Below, one piece after another: positions 62,282-64,000 of a stretch of 64,000 nt of DNA; position 1 is the stretch's first letter, and each line of letters opens with the position of its first letter. The position numbers were made by a program, and so were the translations under genes. The notes beneath the pieces are model-generated. The model was not told where the DNA came from. It worked only from the letters and a program-made list of their open reading frames with translations, and made no database searches. The DNA comes from Muribaculaceae bacterium (lineage in GTDB: Bacteria; Bacteroidota; Bacteroidia; Bacteroidales; Muribaculaceae): contig JAFLTT010000001.1 in NCBI GenBank assembly GCA_022509165.1, forward strand, positions 62,001-126,000. The letters run 5' to 3'.

Positions 62282-62289
62282 CAAAATTA
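62282..62289 (-). promoter_or_regulatory. -7 element of the purine-cluster promoter
   Basis: TAATTTTG on the minus strand, 120 nt before purE. No TTTG is seen at the -33 position, so the promoter may need an activator. Confidence 0.5.
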
Positions 62290-62351
62290 CTGAAAAAAAT
62301 CGTATAATCTTCCATCATCAGGAAAAACTTATGTTGAGGAATTATGTTTTA

Positions 62352-62645
62352 TCAAATGGATTTAATGATATCCCACATAAAGGCTCTTAACCCCAGCTTC
62401 GGCTTGGATTCATCGAGTCTTTTTAATTTCGACAATACCTCGTCTGCTTTATCTTCTTCAACTATAGTGAGGATAGCTCCTCCCAAAGATGGCCATGCAT
62501 GAGATCCGTAGTGAGGATCTCCTGTATGAGTACCTCTGCCTTGAGTCTCTCCGAAAGAGGTGAACCCTCTGCATGAACTCTTTGTAAGTAATTCAATTAT
62601 AGCATCATAATGTGCCTGATCGAATGATATAAATATTGCTTTCAT
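62352..62645 (-). CDS. PII-like small protein next to an RND pump
   Basis: A 97-residue protein resembling PII-fold regulators: MKAIFISFDQAHYDAIIELL, then RGFTSFGETQGRGTHTGDPH (residues about 26-45) in the place of the T-loop, GSHAWPSLGGAILTIVEED and a final helical LGLRAFMWDI. The Gly/His-rich loop could bind a metal or nucleotide. In Bacteroidota such genes often stand directly after RND-type efflux genes, as here (its ATG overlaps the pump stop by 1 nt), so it may sense a ligand for the pump. This is inference. Confidence 0.7.
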   Translation of the reverse strand: MKAIFISFDQAHYDAIIELLTKSSCRGFTSFGETQGRGTHTGDPHYGSHAWPSLGGAILTIVEEDKADEVLSKLKRLDESKPKLGLRAFMWDIIKSI

Positions 62646-63997
62646 TAATTCTCGAGAGTTACTTTTTTATAATTACGGCGCAATTTCCTTCTACTATTTT
62701 TCACTCCATTACCGGCAAACACACAATAGAGCACCGGTACAAACAGAAGCGTAAGAATAGTGGAGAATGTTAGACCACCGATTACGGCAGTACCCATCGG
62801 GCGCCACATTTCTGCGCCTTGCCCACTTCCGACCGCCATAGGTACCATACCCAGAATGGTGGTAAGTGTAGTCATTATTACAGGACGCAGACGCGATTTG
62901 CCACCGGATATCACGGCACTTCGGATTCCCATTCCACGTTCTCGGTTAAGCGAAATGTAATCTATCAGGACTATACCATTTTTTACAACGATTCCAATCA
63001 GCATGATAGCTCCGATCATACTCATCACATTGAGAGTGTGGCCACTTATCCATAGAATTATAAATACCCCGGAGAAAGCAAACATAAGGGAGGTCATGAT
63101 AATTCCCGGGTACGTGAAACTTTCAAACTGGGCAGCCATAACAATATATACAAGTATAATTATCAGGATACCAAGTAAAAGCAGATCCGAGAAAGAGTCT
63201 TGTTGGTCTTCATAAGAGCCGGACAGTGAGATGAGTATGCCCGGAGGCAGATGGAGTTCATCTATTTCTGTCTCTGCAGCTTCCACCACCTGGCTCATTG
63301 GAACTCCATCTACAACCGCTGAAACCGTGATAACTCTTTCACGGTCTTTACGTTCAATAGTAGGAGGGGTGAATCGTTCTACTACCTTACCAAGTTCTTT
63401 TATTTTCACACCTGCACCGCTTGGCGTATAAACAACAATATTCTCAATGTCCTCAAGGGATGTACGATATTGCTTATCATACATTACTTTGATGTCGTAT
63501 TCTTCTCCATCCTCACGGTATTGAGAGGCGGTGGAACCGTTGATTCTATTTCGGAGATAATAAGCAGCAGTTTGAAGGTTCAACCCATATAATGCAAGTT
63601 TTTCCCTGTCAAAATCTACTTGATATTCCGGTTGATAGTCTGAACGTGATATTGTTATGTCAGCTGTTCCCTGAATTCCTGTGAGTATTTGTTTCAACAC
63701 TCTTGCAATCGAGTCAGTCTCATTAAAATCATAACCATAGATCTCAAAATCTACTGTGCTCTGGCCTCCCATTCCCATTCCACGGCCACCACCTACATTT
63801 ACCTGGGCTTTTGCAAATTCAGGGAAACCGGTCTCTATATCTTTTCGCATGCCGTCGGCTATCTCTTTTATTCCTCTTTCACGGTCGCCCGGATCCAAAA
63901 GACGTATATTCATGGAGGCTATATGTGAACCGTTATCGGAAAGCGAGGCATAAGTGTTGTCAGAGCTTGCCGGACCCACAGTATAACTTGAAACCAT
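62645..63997 (-). CDS. RND efflux transporter, C-terminal part (5' end outside the window)
   Basis: 450 residues of an AcrB/MexB-type inner-membrane pump subunit, open to the window edge; the Met near the edge is probably internal. It has periplasmic porter-domain sequence (about 1-250), then VYIVMAAQFESFTYPGIIMTS, HTLNVMSMIGAIMLIGIVVKNGIVLIDY (by position) and RLRPVIMTTLTTILGMVPMA, the conserved transmembrane part of HAE1-type pumps, ending with the last membrane helix VPVLYCVFAG. The substrate is not deducible. Followed by the PII-like gene with overlapping stop and start. Confidence 0.9.
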   Translation of the reverse strand: MVSSYTVGPASSDNTYASLSDNGSHIASMNIRLLDPGDRERGIKEIADGMRKDIETGFPEFAKAQVNVGGGRGMGMGGQSTVDFEIYGYDFNETDSIARVLKQILTGIQGTADITISRSDYQPEYQVDFDREKLALYGLNLQTAAYYLRNRINGSTASQYREDGEEYDIKVMYDKQYRTSLEDIENIVVYTPSGAGVKIKELGKVVERFTPPTIERKDRERVITVSAVVDGVPMSQVVEAAETEIDELHLPPGILISLSGSYEDQQDSFSDLLLLGILIIILVYIVMAAQFESFTYPGIIMTSLMFAFSGVFIILWISGHTLNVMSMIGAIMLIGIVVKNGIVLIDYISLNRERGMGIRSAVISGGKSRLRPVIMTTLTTILGMVPMAVGSGQGAEMWRPMGTAVIGGLTFSTILTLLFVPVLYCVFAGNGVKNSRRKLRRNYKKVTLEN

Positions 63998-64000
63998 TAT

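Noticed and set aside
62163..62351. Purine riboswitch before purE
   Set aside because: No conserved riboswitch core or paired loops could be recognised; only one simple hairpin is present.
1..64000. tRNA, tmRNA or rRNA genes
   Set aside because: No cloverleaf-like segment with T-loop GGTTCGAATCC-type sequence or rRNA signature was noticed in the intergenic gaps; a tRNAscan search would settle it.

Overview
The window looks like chromosome of a gut-type Bacteroidales bacterium, most likely near Muribaculaceae or Bacteroides. The family assignment is inference. The evidence is: several copies of the Bacteroidota promoter (TTTG, 19-20 nt, TAnnTTTG), Mfa/FimB-type fimbrillin lipoproteins, DUF3575, DUF3868 and DUF3667 proteins, an OMP_b-brl_3 TonB receptor, and a rplT-rpmI-infC-thrS block. 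No rRNA, tRNA, CRISPR array, prophage or conjugation module was seen.

Layout. 1-3293: end of a surface protein, a fimbrillin-like lipoprotein and a DUF3667 membrane protein. 3300-15650: mostly housekeeping and transport (kup, a DsbA-like protein, ridA, an esterase-like protein, a Dabb protein, a TonB receptor flanked by inverted REP-like repeats, a DUF975 protein, and an OPT transporter-asd-fabD operon). 15738-34776: a fimbrial island. It has a tyrosine recombinase, two REP-like pairs, a 137-bp segment between 22-bp inverted repeats that carries an outward promoter (read here as ON), then DUF3575, DUF3868/OmpA-like, Mfa1-type stalk, an unknown cytosolic protein, Mfa2/FimB anchor, three further fimbrillin lipoproteins, a 1140-residue adhesin with a Fibrobacter-major (FISUMP) domain, a strong terminator and a four-fold HTH protein. 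Five spacers in this operon each hold a hairpin with different stem sequence but the same CTTGCG apex.

34744-36704: a compact DUF3791 / DUF3990 (ADP-ribosyltransferase-like) / DUF3791-like cassette, then a REP-associated tyrosine transposase (RAYT) surrounded by its probable REP repeats, one of which is read through inside its own coding sequence. 36975-42633: rplY, a 49-residue small ORF, an ECF sigma factor, a roughly 900-bp array of four tandem promoter/short-RNA/terminator units with a 45-residue ORF between two of them, then prmA and a large TPR protein. 42784-46819: rplT, rpmI, infC, thrS and a cupin.

46952-62162: eleven purine and one-carbon genes in one direction (purE, purL, purM, purN, purH, purD, folD, purB, purA, guaB, guaA). 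They cover most of IMP synthesis plus both the AMP and GMP branches; FolD feeds the formyl-folate steps of PurN and PurH. purF, purC and purK are not in the window. A terminator-like hairpin lies between the purE promoter and purE. The right edge holds a PII-like protein and the C-terminal part of an RND efflux pump.

The most notable signals are the invertible fimbrial promoter, the tandem small-RNA array upstream of the sigma factor, the covarying intercistronic hairpin family, and the RAYT/REP set.
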